A DNA stretch of 64,000 nt from contig JBILHS010000010.1 in the NCBI GenBank assembly GCA_044350425.1, positions 1-64,000 on the forward strand. The letters are read 5' to 3'. Under the pieces are notes generated by a model. It did no database searches, was not told the origin of the DNA, and worked only from the letters and a program-made list of their open reading frames with translations. The DNA comes from M3007 sp044350425 (lineage in GTDB: Bacteria; Bacteroidota; Bacteroidia; Chitinophagales; Saprospiraceae). The position numbers and the translations under genes are program-made. This document shows, piece by piece, positions 33,452 through 42,974 of the stretch (position 1 is its first letter; each line of letters opens with the position of its first letter).

Positions 33452-35023
33452 ATGTTAAAAAAAACACTTTTTTTACTACTTGTAATTGGGTCGATTAGCC
33501 AGCTCTGTGCTCAAAACCTACAGCGCATCGGCCATCTTTCCTATGCACCGCTCAGTCTGGCGGGTTGCTGGCATTACGTCGATAATTCTGGCGGGGAATG
33601 GGCGCTCGTTGGCACCAGTGCCGGTCTGAGTCTGGTGGATCTGAATGATCCGACTCAGCCCGTTGAACGTTTTACCGTACCCAGTCTTACCAACAACTGG
33701 CGGGAGGTAAAAACCTGGGCTGGCTACGCCTATTTTGGTTCGGAAGCACCCGTGAGCGGTATCACGATCGTTAATCTGAACTACCTCCCGGACAGCATTC
33801 AATCGAAAGTCTGGCGTGGAGATGGTTTTTTTGCGGATAAAATAGTGAGAAGCCATGCCTTGCAGGCAGAGGCAGGTTATCTATACATCTGCGGTGGTGG
33901 TGATGTGACGAACGGGGTGGTCATTGCCGATCTGGTGGATCCCTGGAATCCGCATATTTTAAGCAAATATGCCGCGAACTATGTCCATGATGTCTTTGTT
34001 CGGGGCGATACTATGTGGACCAGTGAAATATATCAGGGGCAGTTTGGTGTGGTCGATATTACAGACCGAAAGAACCCGGCATTAATTACTACACAACCTA
34101 CTCCGGGCAAGTTCAATCACAATACCGGTCTTTCAGACGATGGTAATACCTTGTTTACGACCGATGAAGTGTCCAGCGGGCCTCTGGGGGCTTTTGATGT
34201 TTCTGATTTGAACGATATCCGGCTGCTGGATATCTATTTGCCGAGCAAAAAGCCCAGTGGAGAGGTACACAATGTCCGGGTGATGCCGGGAGATTTTCTG
34301 GTTTGTCCCAGTTACCGCGGCCAATTGACCATTGTGGATGGATCTCAACCGGACAACCTGATCGAAATCGCCTGGGATTCTTTGGGCAATTCATTGGTTT
34401 GGGATGCAGATCCTTATCTGCCGTCCGGCATAGTGTTCGCTACCGCTAAAAACGAGGGGCTGTTTGTCTACAAAAAGCCTCTTTATAGCCATGCCGCCTG
34501 GCTCCAGGGCCTGGTAACGGATGGGCCCACGGGTTTTCCCTTGCCGGATGCAAAGGTTTTTGTGTTGAATACACCCAATGCGGATACCACTGCGGCAGAT
34601 GGCTTGTACAAGACCGGAGCTCCCGCCACTGGGACTTATGCTATCAGGGCAGAACGAACGGGCTATCAGACCAAGGTAATCACCAACATCTCCTTGCAGA
34701 GTGGGGTGATCACTACGATCGATCTTCCGCTTTCGCCTTTGGTCAGTACGGAAACGATTGAAAAAGCTTCATTTATGCAGGTTTCTCCTGCTCCTTTTGA
34801 AGATTTTTTGAGGGTGGAGTTACAGCAGGAAAGCCCCTTGAGCAGTGCAGGTGCCAGACTCCGATTGATCGACCTTTCCGGTAAGATCCTTTTGGAAAAA
34901 CAGGCCAATGCCTCGGGTATTACCATTTTGGACGGACTGAAAAGACTGCCTTCTGGAACTTATTTGTTACAAGTAGTGCATGAAAAAGGGCGTATAGAGG
35001 TAGCGCGTGTTTTTAAAATCTAA
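33452..35023 (+). CDS. Choice-of-anchor B / LVIVD-repeat secreted protein with carboxypeptidase-like and T9SS domains
   Basis: 523 residues from ATG 33452, chosen because it opens a signal peptide (MLKKTLFLLLVIGSISQLCAQ); an earlier ATG adds a polar stretch. Repeats of the kind SLVDLNDPTQPVERF, GVVIADLVDPWNPHIL and GVVDITDRKNPALI are LVIVD-type beta-propeller repeats. Residues ~372-450 form a carboxypeptidase-regulatory-like beta-sandwich (LQGLVTDGPTGFPLPDAKV). The end (LPSGTYLLQVV...ARVFKI) is a T9SS sorting domain. Surface-bound or released, role unknown. It converges with the next gene with a 4-bp gap. Confidence 0.88.
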   Translation: MLKKTLFLLLVIGSISQLCAQNLQRIGHLSYAPLSLAGCWHYVDNSGGEWALVGTSAGLSLVDLNDPTQPVERFTVPSLTNNWREVKTWAGYAYFGSEAPVSGITIVNLNYLPDSIQSKVWRGDGFFADKIVRSHALQAEAGYLYICGGGDVTNGVVIADLVDPWNPHILSKYAANYVHDVFVRGDTMWTSEIYQGQFGVVDITDRKNPALITTQPTPGKFNHNTGLSDDGNTLFTTDEVSSGPLGAFDVSDLNDIRLLDIYLPSKKPSGEVHNVRVMPGDFLVCPSYRGQLTIVDGSQPDNLIEIAWDSLGNSLVWDADPYLPSGIVFATAKNEGLFVYKKPLYSHAAWLQGLVTDGPTGFPLPDAKVFVLNTPNADTTAADGLYKTGAPATGTYAIRAERTGYQTKVITNISLQSGVITTIDLPLSPLVSTETIEKASFMQVSPAPFEDFLRVELQQESPLSSAGARLRLIDLSGKILLEKQANASGITILDGLKRLPSGTYLLQVVHEKGRIEVARVFKI

Positions 35024-35027
35024 GTGC

Positions 35028-38000
35028 TTATTTCCCTACGACCACCTTGTTCGCCACACGGCCTGTATCCGTTTCTATCCATAAAACATACAGCCCTGCA
35101 GGCAATGCTGAAACATCAAAAAAGCAGCTCGCATCCAGCAACGGTTGCGCAGAAATCAAGCGTCCGGAGAGATCGGTGAGCCGAACATGAACTGTTTGGG
35201 TCGGTTTTGGAATGAAATACACCCCCAATTCCGCGGTCGCAGGGTTGGGTAAAATGCGGAAACTCAATTCAGAAAAGAGATCCTGTGTCCCCACGCTTAG
35301 GAGTTGAATCGCCAAGCCTGAGTTGCAGCCATTTGCATCGGTCACCAGCACCGAGTAAGTCCCATCCGGCAGTCCAAAAAGGTCTTCGGAGGTGCTTCCA
35401 TTGCTCCACAGATAAGTGATCGGAGCCTGTCCGCCAAACACCCAGAGGTCAATGTATCCATCCGCAGCGCCGGGTGTAGATTCTTCGTCCGCCACTGCAA
35501 ATATGTCCATCACGGGATTGACATATAAAGTATTGGTGGTCATACAGCCCGTGCCATCAGTTACAGTCACGGAGATATTGCCAGAAAAGCCATTCCAAAG
35601 GTCTACGCTTTGCCCGCTTTGCCCCGTGGACCAGGTGAATTCGTATGGCAGATTACCACCCGTCACATTGGCAAGTAATATTCGGTTAAAACAGGGTACC
35701 TCATAACTGAAACTTACAGACAACGCCATAGCACTTTCCACGACTACAACCACACAGCTTGTTGCGGTGCAGCCATTTGTTCCGGTCACCGTGAGGCAAT
35801 AGGTCCCGGCTGTCGCAGCCTCGATCACTTGCTGGAATGAAAAAACGGCCCCGCCATCCACGGACCAGGCATAAGTGACGTCAGGTGTATTGGAAACGGC
35901 AGATAATTGAACAGAAGGGTGTAAGCAATCCAGCACCAGTCCGTTGTAATTGATCTGTGCGGCAGGCGGTACAAAATCCGATTGTACCATCATGATATAG
36001 CTTTTGGAGCAACCATTATCCGTAGAGGACACCGTAAAAACGGAGGAGTTTTGCACAGAGAGGGCCTGCCCGGGAAGCACTTCTACACCATTGAAAAAAT
36101 AATGAACGCCTGGGGACGCTGCGGGTACGGTAAAGGATGCCGTCGGTGTATTACAATCGAGCAGAAAAACGGGCGGGATGCCAGGGTCCGGGAGCAAGGT
36201 ATCCAGGTAAACGGTTGCATAAGCTGCGGTAGTACAGCCATTCGGGGCGGTCACTACCACGGTATAAATGCCAGGCTCTGTAGCAATGAATCCATTGTGC
36301 AACGTGCCATTGGGATTGTACCACTGATAGACACTGTTGGGTGGATTGAAATTCGTTCCCAGGGTCAGCGAGGGTACATTGCAGTTCAATTGGCCTCCCA
36401 GTGCAATGGCAGCAGGGCCAGTTCCGGGTACAAAAAAAACCGATCCGGGGGCACCCGTGCTGGAATTGTAAAAAGCGCCTGCTCCTGGACTGGCATCCAG
36501 TTTCACGGCACGAACAGAGTAAAACAGGGTATCTGCAGGGGGCGAAAGGTCTTCCCAGGAAGTCTGGAAAACCAGATCGGGGGTCACCCGGAGATACGGC
36601 CCGTCGAGGCTGAAGGAACGATAGATCAGATACGCAAGCACCTCCGGATCTGGCGAAGCGGTCCAGTGCAGGTTTACCTTGTTGCAATTGGAAGTGACCG
36701 TCAGATTGGTAGCGGGTGCTACGATCTTTGCCCGCAGGGTGGGATCGCCGAGTAGGGCGATATGGGTGCCACTTTCGGCATTAGAATGACCATAGGCTGT
36801 ATTGTATTGTGCATTTTGGGTTTCTTTCAGAGCATATCCGATGGTTTCTCCGGTGGCCAGACCCTGTTGCATCCAGTGTGGGCGACCTGCCCAGCTGACG
36901 GCCAGTACGCCGCCTTTGGATGCAAGTAAAGCGGGTAAAAGCGGGTTCGTTTCGAAATCCCAATCGCCCAGATAATCGCCATACAGACTGGCGAACACCG
37001 TCCGAACCGAGTCCGAGGCGAAGTCAGCCGCAGTTCCAATACCACCAGCCCCGGAGTAGGTTCCGTTGGTGCCTGCGCCGTAGCCCAACAAATACCGTTG
37101 GCTGTTCAAAAACGCGCCAGCGATCACGTTACCCTCTCCAACCAAGGGTATGGCATTCCGGTAACCATCGGAGGCAAAAGCTTCCCCGCCCGACCAGCCA
37201 AGTTCGTCGTCCACCAGCGCAAGATTGGGCACTTTATACTGCCCGGTACGCCAGAGGTGATTTTTCCATAGATATTTACGCAGCAACTCCACCGGCGGCG
37301 CGCCAAAAGTAGCAGCAGAAAGCCGGCGAAAATCCAGTCTGCCCACGGGGATCTCCACGGAAGAGGGAAGGATGTCCTGGTCAAATTTTCCGTCGCCCGG
37401 CACATTCCGGTTGGCAAGGCGAGCCGTGTTTGGAATATTGACCGAATTGTCGGTCCAGAGCCCATTCACATCGCCATAATAAGCATCGCAGGGCCAGGCG
37501 CCGATGTGATCGGGTTTATTGTCCCGGGCCAGGCTGCCAGCATAAGGGATGGGTACATTGCCGATGAGCAGGATGGCTTTGACATGGGCAGGATCGGCGT
37601 TGTAAATTTCGAGGATCTTGTTTTTAACCCATTGTACGCTGGTGGAGGGTCCTGTTTTGAAGGGCATCGTTTGCCAGCCTTCGCCGCGCAGGTCATTTTT
37701 GAAAGTCACCAAATCTGCGCCCAATTGATCGGCAGTGGTAGAGTCGATGAACACCAGAATTTTTCCCCGTTGGTCCACGACCGGCGTGAAAAAATTGGCA
37801 AAAGCATATCCGTAAGCGGTGATGTTGCCCGTTTTTCGTTCCAGGGCATATTCGTAGACCTCGTTGCCGTCCAGGCCGGTATCAAAGTAACCGTTTTGCA
37901 TCGAACTATTGGCGTTCAACAGTTCGACCCAGGTATCGCCCTCGGCGCCTTTTACCCGCCGGCGGAGGATGATATCGGAAGGTTGTGGATTTTGCCAGTT

Positions 38001-38120
38001 CAGGAAAACTGCCGGAGGGTTGAGTCCGGCGGAGAGTTGTAAGGGCACTACGGCATCCTGAGGGGATTGTGCAGAGAGGGAGGCGGCAAAAAAAATGAAA
38101 ATCGGTAGTAATCGGGACAT
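35028..38120 (-). CDS. Large T9SS cargo with C25-like (gingipain-like) core, FnIII and Ig-like repeats
   Basis: 1030 residues. Signal peptide MSRLLPIFIFFAASLSAQ. Residues ~130-470 look like the C25/gingipain scaffold: VKAILLIGNVPIPYAG, VEIPVGRLDFRR and the closing HIALLGDPTLR. However, the His-Gly and Cys positions expected for catalysis seem to read SLYGDYLGDW and LAVSWAGRP, so it may be inactive. A fibronectin III-like region follows. Next come several Ig/SprB-like repeats with Cys pairs (ITYLWSNGSTSEDL, YEFTWSTGQSGQSV) and a T9SS domain (ILPNPATAELGVYF...LPAGLYVLWIE). A promoter is seen just upstream. Confidence 0.85.
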   Translation of the reverse strand: MSRLLPIFIFFAASLSAQSPQDAVVPLQLSAGLNPPAVFLNWQNPQPSDIILRRRVKGAEGDTWVELLNANSSMQNGYFDTGLDGNEVYEYALERKTGNITAYGYAFANFFTPVVDQRGKILVFIDSTTADQLGADLVTFKNDLRGEGWQTMPFKTGPSTSVQWVKNKILEIYNADPAHVKAILLIGNVPIPYAGSLARDNKPDHIGAWPCDAYYGDVNGLWTDNSVNIPNTARLANRNVPGDGKFDQDILPSSVEIPVGRLDFRRLSAATFGAPPVELLRKYLWKNHLWRTGQYKVPNLALVDDELGWSGGEAFASDGYRNAIPLVGEGNVIAGAFLNSQRYLLGYGAGTNGTYSGAGGIGTAADFASDSVRTVFASLYGDYLGDWDFETNPLLPALLASKGGVLAVSWAGRPHWMQQGLATGETIGYALKETQNAQYNTAYGHSNAESGTHIALLGDPTLRAKIVAPATNLTVTSNCNKVNLHWTASPDPEVLAYLIYRSFSLDGPYLRVTPDLVFQTSWEDLSPPADTLFYSVRAVKLDASPGAGAFYNSSTGAPGSVFFVPGTGPAAIALGGQLNCNVPSLTLGTNFNPPNSVYQWYNPNGTLHNGFIATEPGIYTVVVTAPNGCTTAAYATVYLDTLLPDPGIPPVFLLDCNTPTASFTVPAASPGVHYFFNGVEVLPGQALSVQNSSVFTVSSTDNGCSKSYIMMVQSDFVPPAAQINYNGLVLDCLHPSVQLSAVSNTPDVTYAWSVDGGAVFSFQQVIEAATAGTYCLTVTGTNGCTATSCVVVVVESAMALSVSFSYEVPCFNRILLANVTGGNLPYEFTWSTGQSGQSVDLWNGFSGNISVTVTDGTGCMTTNTLYVNPVMDIFAVADEESTPGAADGYIDLWVFGGQAPITYLWSNGSTSEDLFGLPDGTYSVLVTDANGCNSGLAIQLLSVGTQDLFSELSFRILPNPATAELGVYFIPKPTQTVHVRLTDLSGRLISAQPLLDASCFFDVSALPAGLYVLWIETDTGRVANKVVVGK

Positions 38121-38152
38121 GGGAGTAGGTATTAAATGATTAAAGCGGATTA

Positions 38153-38183
38153 CAAATATAGGTAGAGTTTACCCTTGAAGCAA
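38153..38183 (-). promoter_or_regulatory. Promoter of the C25-like T9SS gene
   Basis: On the minus strand, TTG (38183-38181), a 20-bp spacer and TATATTTG (38160-38153) match the Bacteroidota consensus exactly. The start would fall about 25-30 bases before the ATG at 38120. Confidence 0.75.
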
Positions 38184-38186
38184 TAG

Positions 38187-38579
38187 TCACTTCCAGAGGG
38201 GCTCAATTTCCCAATTATCAGGAAATCCCATTGCCCGTTTGTCAACCTGTGGGTATTTGGAAAACAGTGCAGATAATCTTTGCTTGAAATGATGACCAGG
38301 ATTTACGGTCTCCAGCAAAAAGCAAACAATTGAAAACATGAAGTAGCACTGACGATTACTTACAGTACTATCTAACAGCCAGACTTTTGTTGGGTTGGAT
38401 GGTCTTACAGGTTGGATTCTCATCACGCGATTCCAGAGTCGAGTATGGTGGGCGCATACGTTTCTCAAATAGACAATGCTGTGAATCCAGTCATCTTGGA
38501 TCATTAATCCTCGACTTTGGAGCAACTGCAATTGCGCTTCGAAGCTAAGCGCAGGTTTGGCGTAAGGGGATTTTGCCAT
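38187..38579 (-). pseudogene. Abi_2-family abortive-infection gene with large internal deletion
   Basis: 130 codons from ATG 38579. The first ~30 residues (MAKSPYAKPALSFEAQLQLL, then RGLMIQDD) are the N-terminus of Abi_2 (AbiD/AbiF) proteins. The next residues (WIHSIVYLRNVCAHHTRLWN) are the motif that normally sits near residue 200, with the H-x-R box of the family. About 170 residues that should lie between are missing, and the frame is kept. Full-length family members are about 300 residues and give phage resistance by abortive infection. This one should be non-functional. It sits next to a broken restriction-modification gene on the same strand. Confidence 0.8.
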
Positions 38580-38687
38580 GGTATTAAAAAAGAAAGCTTG
38601 CCCTAAGCGCGCTGTTCTTATGGGAAGCGGGGCAAGCATGTTGCTGCAAAGGTAATCACAATTTCCTTTTTTCCAAATGACTCGGCA

Positions 38688-41674
38688 TCACCTCTTCCCC
38701 ACCAGCCCCTCATACAACCCAAACAACCAGGCCACCCGCTTTGCCTCCGTCTCAAAAGCTTTCAATACCCCGTAGCAAGCATCCACCGCCTGGTCCAGTG
38801 CCTCGTGGGCAGTCAGTAAATCAGCGGGCATAAGATTGGGGTCATAAAGTTTGGCGAGGGAATCCCCCAGGGCAAACGCATGAAATATAATGTGTAATTA
38901 AAGCTGCAGAGCAGCGAAACGTCTGTAGTACATGATAAAAGCAGAATTATCGGAGGTGCAGCGCACCGAAGCAATCGTCCAGGGTTCCGGTGCGCTGCAC
39001 CTCCAATTCAATTTTTGCCATTTTTCTACAGACGTTGCGCCGCTCTGCGGCTTTTTAACTCAAATATTCATGCGTCTGCCCTGAGGGAATCCCCTTTGTC
39101 CTGATAGTTTTTGCGAATGTCCAGCACCGCCTGCGCCGCAGATTCTACCAGCGATTGTTGCAAAGATGTGGCTGCGGTCGGAAAGGGGAAGTTGTTGTAG
39201 ACAATGTCCTTAGAGTAGCGGTAGTCACTTTTTAAACGCCCGCAGACTGAACGCACCCAGGCCATGTGCATTTTTGAAATTAGTACACCAAAATGAAATA
39301 TGTCAGAGTTTGGAATCAGGTGGACCGAATCGCTGGAAAGCGTTTCTGGTTCTATGAATCCAATTGGGATGTAACGTCGCTTTTCGCTAGAAACTCGCGG
39401 AATCAGCAAGTAGTTTTTAAGTGGAAAATTCTCGACGTGAAATCTCGTCGGTTTTTCGGCCAATTTTTTGGTCGGTGTGCTTTTACTGGCAAGCCTAAAT
39501 TTCTGTACAGCCTCTACCCGCGCCCATACTTCGGGCATGGTTTTCAGCACCTCATCTTTTTCATTGCCAAGCCAAAGGCACCAACGCTCCCAGCCGTTGA
39601 TGAATTCATCGGCACCAATCCAGCGCCGAAAATACTTGGCGGCGGCAGGTTCTTTTTTCAAAAACTCATCACGCTCATCAGTCATAAAAAGGTAGTTGCC
39701 GGCATCAATTGGCTTGTTCCCGATTGACATCTCCCGAACATCACACAGAGGTTTTTGCCGGGAGCGTACGACTACATCTCCGGCCTCCACAAGATAAGGG
39801 TTGATATTTTTTACTTCCGAAACAGTTGGCTCTCCTTTGATGTCAGCATATTCGAAAAGCAGTTTTCGCGCGATTTTTTGTTTTCCAAAACCAACAATGA
39901 TGCAGTATACCGCAGCCACACCGGGGGCTTCGTTCATCCATTTAAAAGTCTGATGTGCGAAGTGGATTTTCACTCCGTACTTTTCAAGCAGTGTACCCCA
40001 CAACATCCCGACTTGCTCGCCCTGTGCGATTGAATTGGTACTGACGAAAGCTGCGCGCGTATTAGGATGGGTGTTTAAATATTGGGCGGCCTTTAAATAC
40101 CAGCCCGTCACGTAATCCAGTGTGCCGGAGCCAGCTTCGTTGCCAAAAAGGGTTTTAATCTCCTCCCGCTGTTCGTCGCTCATAATTTTTGAGCCAGAAA
40201 AGGGTGGATTTCCGATGATGAAATCAAAGCTACCCAAGTCCAGCCAGTCCATTGTCAGCGCATTTCCCGTCACCACTTTAGCCGCCTCGTCTATCGGCAC
40301 AGACTTTAAATGCGTATGGAATGCCGTATTAAGCAGCCGGTTACATTGGTGCTTGGTAAGCCAGAGCGCCACTTGTGCGATGAGGGCCGACACAGGTTTG
40401 ATTTCCATGCCGCTGAAATTTTCGAGCCGCACATTTTCAAGCATTGAGATGTCGAGCACCTGTTGGTCGCCTTGCAGGAGGCGGGCGGTTTCGAGGTCGA
40501 GTAAGCGGAGTTCCCGGTAGGTAACCACCAGGAAGTTGCCGCAGCCACATGCGGGGTCGAGAAATTGGAGTCGGCTGATTTTTTGTCGAAAGGCTTCCAG
40601 TTTTTTGCGGTCCCGGCGAGCCAGGCGGAATTCTTCTCGTAAATCATCCAGGAACAAGGGTTCCAGCAGTCGCAAGATGTTCCGTTCCGAAGTGTAGTGC
40701 GCGCCAAGGCTCCGCCGCTCGGTTTCTTCCAGCGCTTCCTGGAACAGCGAACCAAAGATTTCGGGACTGATCTGCGCCCAATCGAACAGGTCGCCGCAGC
40801 CAAGCACGGCATTTCGGATGCCTGAGAGGGACGGCGGCGTTCGGGTTAATTTTTCTGCAAACAGGCCACCGTTGACGTAGGGGAATTGGCGAATCGGATC
40901 GACAGCATCATGTTGCCGTAAGCGGAAAGGCGTATTAAGCACCTCGAAAATCTGTTCCAGACTTTCACCAATATCGGATCCATTGTCGAGGGTATGTTTT
41001 TCAATAAAGTTTGAAAATTGCTTCGGCTCAAAGATTCCGGTGTCTTCCGCAAATACGCAGAACAGGATTCGGACGAGCAGCAGTTCGAGGTCGTGACCAC
41101 GATAGCCAGCACTATGCAGGGTTTTGTACACATTACTGATACGCAACACGGCCTCGAGATTGGCCTTTTCCTCCTGCTCACGCGCCAGGTCAGCATATTC
41201 GGGCATGAATGCGAAAACCTCGAGATGCCGTGGGAGTTCGGAGAGCAATACTTCAACATACCCAATGTGGGGCACACCTTCTAGATTTGTCGCTTCTGCA
41301 TTTAAGTCATACACCCGAAAACGTTTGAAGTTGCATACTACCAACGTACGCGGACGGTCTTCCTTAGAAAGCCCTGCGATGTATTCCTCCGCTTGTCGGA
41401 GGGCATCATCAAAGTCTTCGGGGCGGTCTTTGCTGGCGGATTTGTGCTCCACGAGCAGCTTACCTTTCCAAAGCAGGTCAATAAATCCCTGCCGGTTGCC
41501 GTCGCGTTTGACGCGTGCCTCATGGTTCGCATAGCGGATGCGTTGAAGCCCAAAAATTTCAAAAAAGCGATCCCAGAAAGAGTGCGCCTCGCCTTTTTCA
41601 TCACGTACATGGAGCTAATCCATGATGAAGGCTTCGGCTCTGTGGCGGTAGGTGTCCCATTGGAGATTGGTCAT
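38688..41674 (-). pseudogene. MmeI-like type IIG/IIL restriction-modification gene, disrupted by a nonsense codon and an insertion
   Basis: An MmeI-type fused nuclease-methyltransferase. ATG 41674 opens MTNLQWDTYRHRAEAFIMD, then TAG at 41615-41617 (codon 20; TGG to TAG fits FIMDWLHVRDEKGEA). After that the frame runs to 39068. The nuclease site is GFIDLLWKGKLLVEHK (D...ExK). The gamma-class methyltransferase has LDPACGCGNFLVV and IIGNPPFSG, with GAHYTSERNILRLL before it. The target-recognition part follows. At 39083-39094 the C-terminus is cut by a 215-bp palindromic element. The remaining 55 codons (AKLYDPNLMPADLLTAHEAL ... LFGLYEGLVGKR) continue at 38855-38691. Removing the insert and one target copy restores about 919 codons, the MmeI length. 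The largest intact ORF is 39068-41452 (GTG start, 794 residues). Confidence 0.9.
38868..39082. mobile_element. 215-bp palindromic MITE-like element with 12-bp target duplication
   Basis: It is bordered by direct copies of GAGGGAATCCCC (38856-38867 and 39083-39094). Terminal inverted repeats: CAGGGCAAACGCATGAA at the left, matched by the complement of TTCATGCGTCTGCCCT at the right. Inside lie further inverted segments (CGTCTGTAG/CTACAGACG; GGAGGTGCAGCGCACCG/CGGTGCGCTGCACCTCC). It has no ORF, so it must be moved by a transposase encoded elsewhere. The 11-12 bp duplication is in the range known for IS4-group transposases (inference). Confidence 0.85.
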
Positions 41675-41767
41675 AGGGCGAAGGTAGAAAAGTAGGTTAA
41701 TAGGTAAGAAGCAAATTACAACAAGTAGAACAAGGCATGTTCAACTTGCCCACTTTAAACTTGAAAC

Positions 41768-41799
41768 TTGAAACTTGCTTTTTTCTTTTCCTACCTTTG
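41768..41799 (+). promoter_or_regulatory. Promoter of ruvX
   Basis: TTG 41768-41770, a 21-bp spacer, TACCTTTG 41792-41799. The box ends 8 bases before the ATG, so the message is probably leaderless or nearly so. The TTG is one of several in the direct repeat TTGAAACTTGAAACTTG. Confidence 0.6.
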
Positions 41800-41807
41800 C
41801 TCCAACT

Positions 41808-42230
41808 ATGGGACGCATCTTAGCAATAGATTTTGGATTAAAACGCACAGGCATCGCGGTGACCGACCCTTTGAAAATCATCGCCAGTGCGCTGACCACC
41901 GTTCCTACGCATGAGGTCCTGGATTTTCTTCAGAAATATTGTGCCGAAGAGGAGGTGGATCATTTTGTATTGGGGCTTCCGTTGCACATGGATGGAAATC
42001 CTGCCCAGATCGCACCGCAGGCTGACGCTTTTTCGGAGCGGTTGCAAAAACTTTTCCCGGAAAAGAAAGTTATTCGTCAGGATGAGCGAAATACCTCCAA
42101 TGACGCCAAAAGGATCATCCTTCAGAGTGGCATTAAGAAACAGAAAAGGCGGGATAAAATGCTCGTAGACAAAATTGCCGCGGCCTTGATTTTGGAGCAG
42201 TATATGGAGGAAACCTACTGGCGGGACTGA
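41808..42230 (+). CDS. ruvX: Holliday junction resolvase RuvX (YqgF)
   Basis: 140 residues from ATG 41808 (MGRILAIDFGLKRTGIAVTD). An upstream in-frame codon at 41775 lies over the promoter. The RNase H-like fold motifs are present: IDFGLKRTG with the first catalytic Asp, VLGLPLHMDGNP, QDERNTSNDAKR with an acidic site residue, and the closing KMLVDKIAAALILEQYM with the last Asp. RuvX is thought to act in recombination and 16S rRNA 5' maturation. The next gene, def, is 93 bp downstream. Confidence 0.95.
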   Translation: MGRILAIDFGLKRTGIAVTDPLKIIASALTTVPTHEVLDFLQKYCAEEEVDHFVLGLPLHMDGNPAQIAPQADAFSERLQKLFPEKKVIRQDERNTSNDAKRIILQSGIKKQKRRDKMLVDKIAAALILEQYMEETYWRD

Positions 42231-42323
42231 TCTGAAAAACCAGACTGTTTGGGTGGGCGAGCGACTGCGAAACCTGAACTATTGAATCAATCAAAGCATC
42301 AAATCAAACCATAAATAGTATCC

Positions 42324-42896
42324 ATGCTGCTTCCAGTGTATGCCTACGGGCAACCCGTATTAAAAAAAGTATCTGCCGTTATAGATTCGGAATATCCTGA
42401 CCTTCAGGCGCTTATATCCAATATGTGGGATACCATGTACCACGCCGATGGGGTTGGGATTGCTGCCCCACAGGTTGGGTATGCCATCCGGCTTTTTGTG
42501 ATTGATACTGGAGAGGTCAATCGTAAAGCGGAGGAGTTGTCCCCGACAGATACCCCCTTCAAGCAGGTTTTTATCAATGCCCAAATGCTGGAGGAAACGA
42601 GTACGCCCTGGACCTACGAAGAGGGCTGTCTGAGTATCCCGGACGTGCGTGGGGATGTAGAACGACCTGCAGGGATCCGCATCCGTTGGCAGGACGAAAA
42701 TTTTCAGGAACACGAGGCTGAGTTCACGGGCATCAACGCCCGGGTCATCCAGCATGAGTATGACCATATTGAAGGTATCCTTTTCACCGAAAGGCTAAAA
42801 CCGCTCAAAAAGCGCCTGATTCAGCGCAGAATGGAGGCGATTCGGGCCGGAAAGATCCAGACAGATTATAGAATGAAGTTCTACAACGGGCGGTGA
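42324..42896 (+). CDS. def: Peptide deformylase
   Basis: 190 residues. The three family motifs are GIAAPQVG (motif 1), EGCLSIP (motif 2, with the metal-binding Cys) and QHEYDH (motif 3, two metal His and the catalytic Glu). The enzyme removes the formyl group from new N-terminal methionines at the ribosome exit. The length fits bacteroidotal type I enzymes. ATG 42324 is the natural start (MLLPVYAYGQPVLKK). Confidence 0.97.
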   Translation: MLLPVYAYGQPVLKKVSAVIDSEYPDLQALISNMWDTMYHADGVGIAAPQVGYAIRLFVIDTGEVNRKAEELSPTDTPFKQVFINAQMLEETSTPWTYEEGCLSIPDVRGDVERPAGIRIRWQDENFQEHEAEFTGINARVIQHEYDHIEGILFTERLKPLKKRLIQRRMEAIRAGKIQTDYRMKFYNGR

Positions 42897-42974
42897 GTAA
42901 AATGTCTCAGACCTTACAAGTTTTTGTTATGGTATAAAAGTTGCTGGGTGTGTTCTAATAAATCTACGCACACC

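Noticed and set aside
35982..36755. 257-codon plus-strand ORF in the C25-like gene
   Set aside because: Shadow of the repeat-rich T9SS gene on the other strand.
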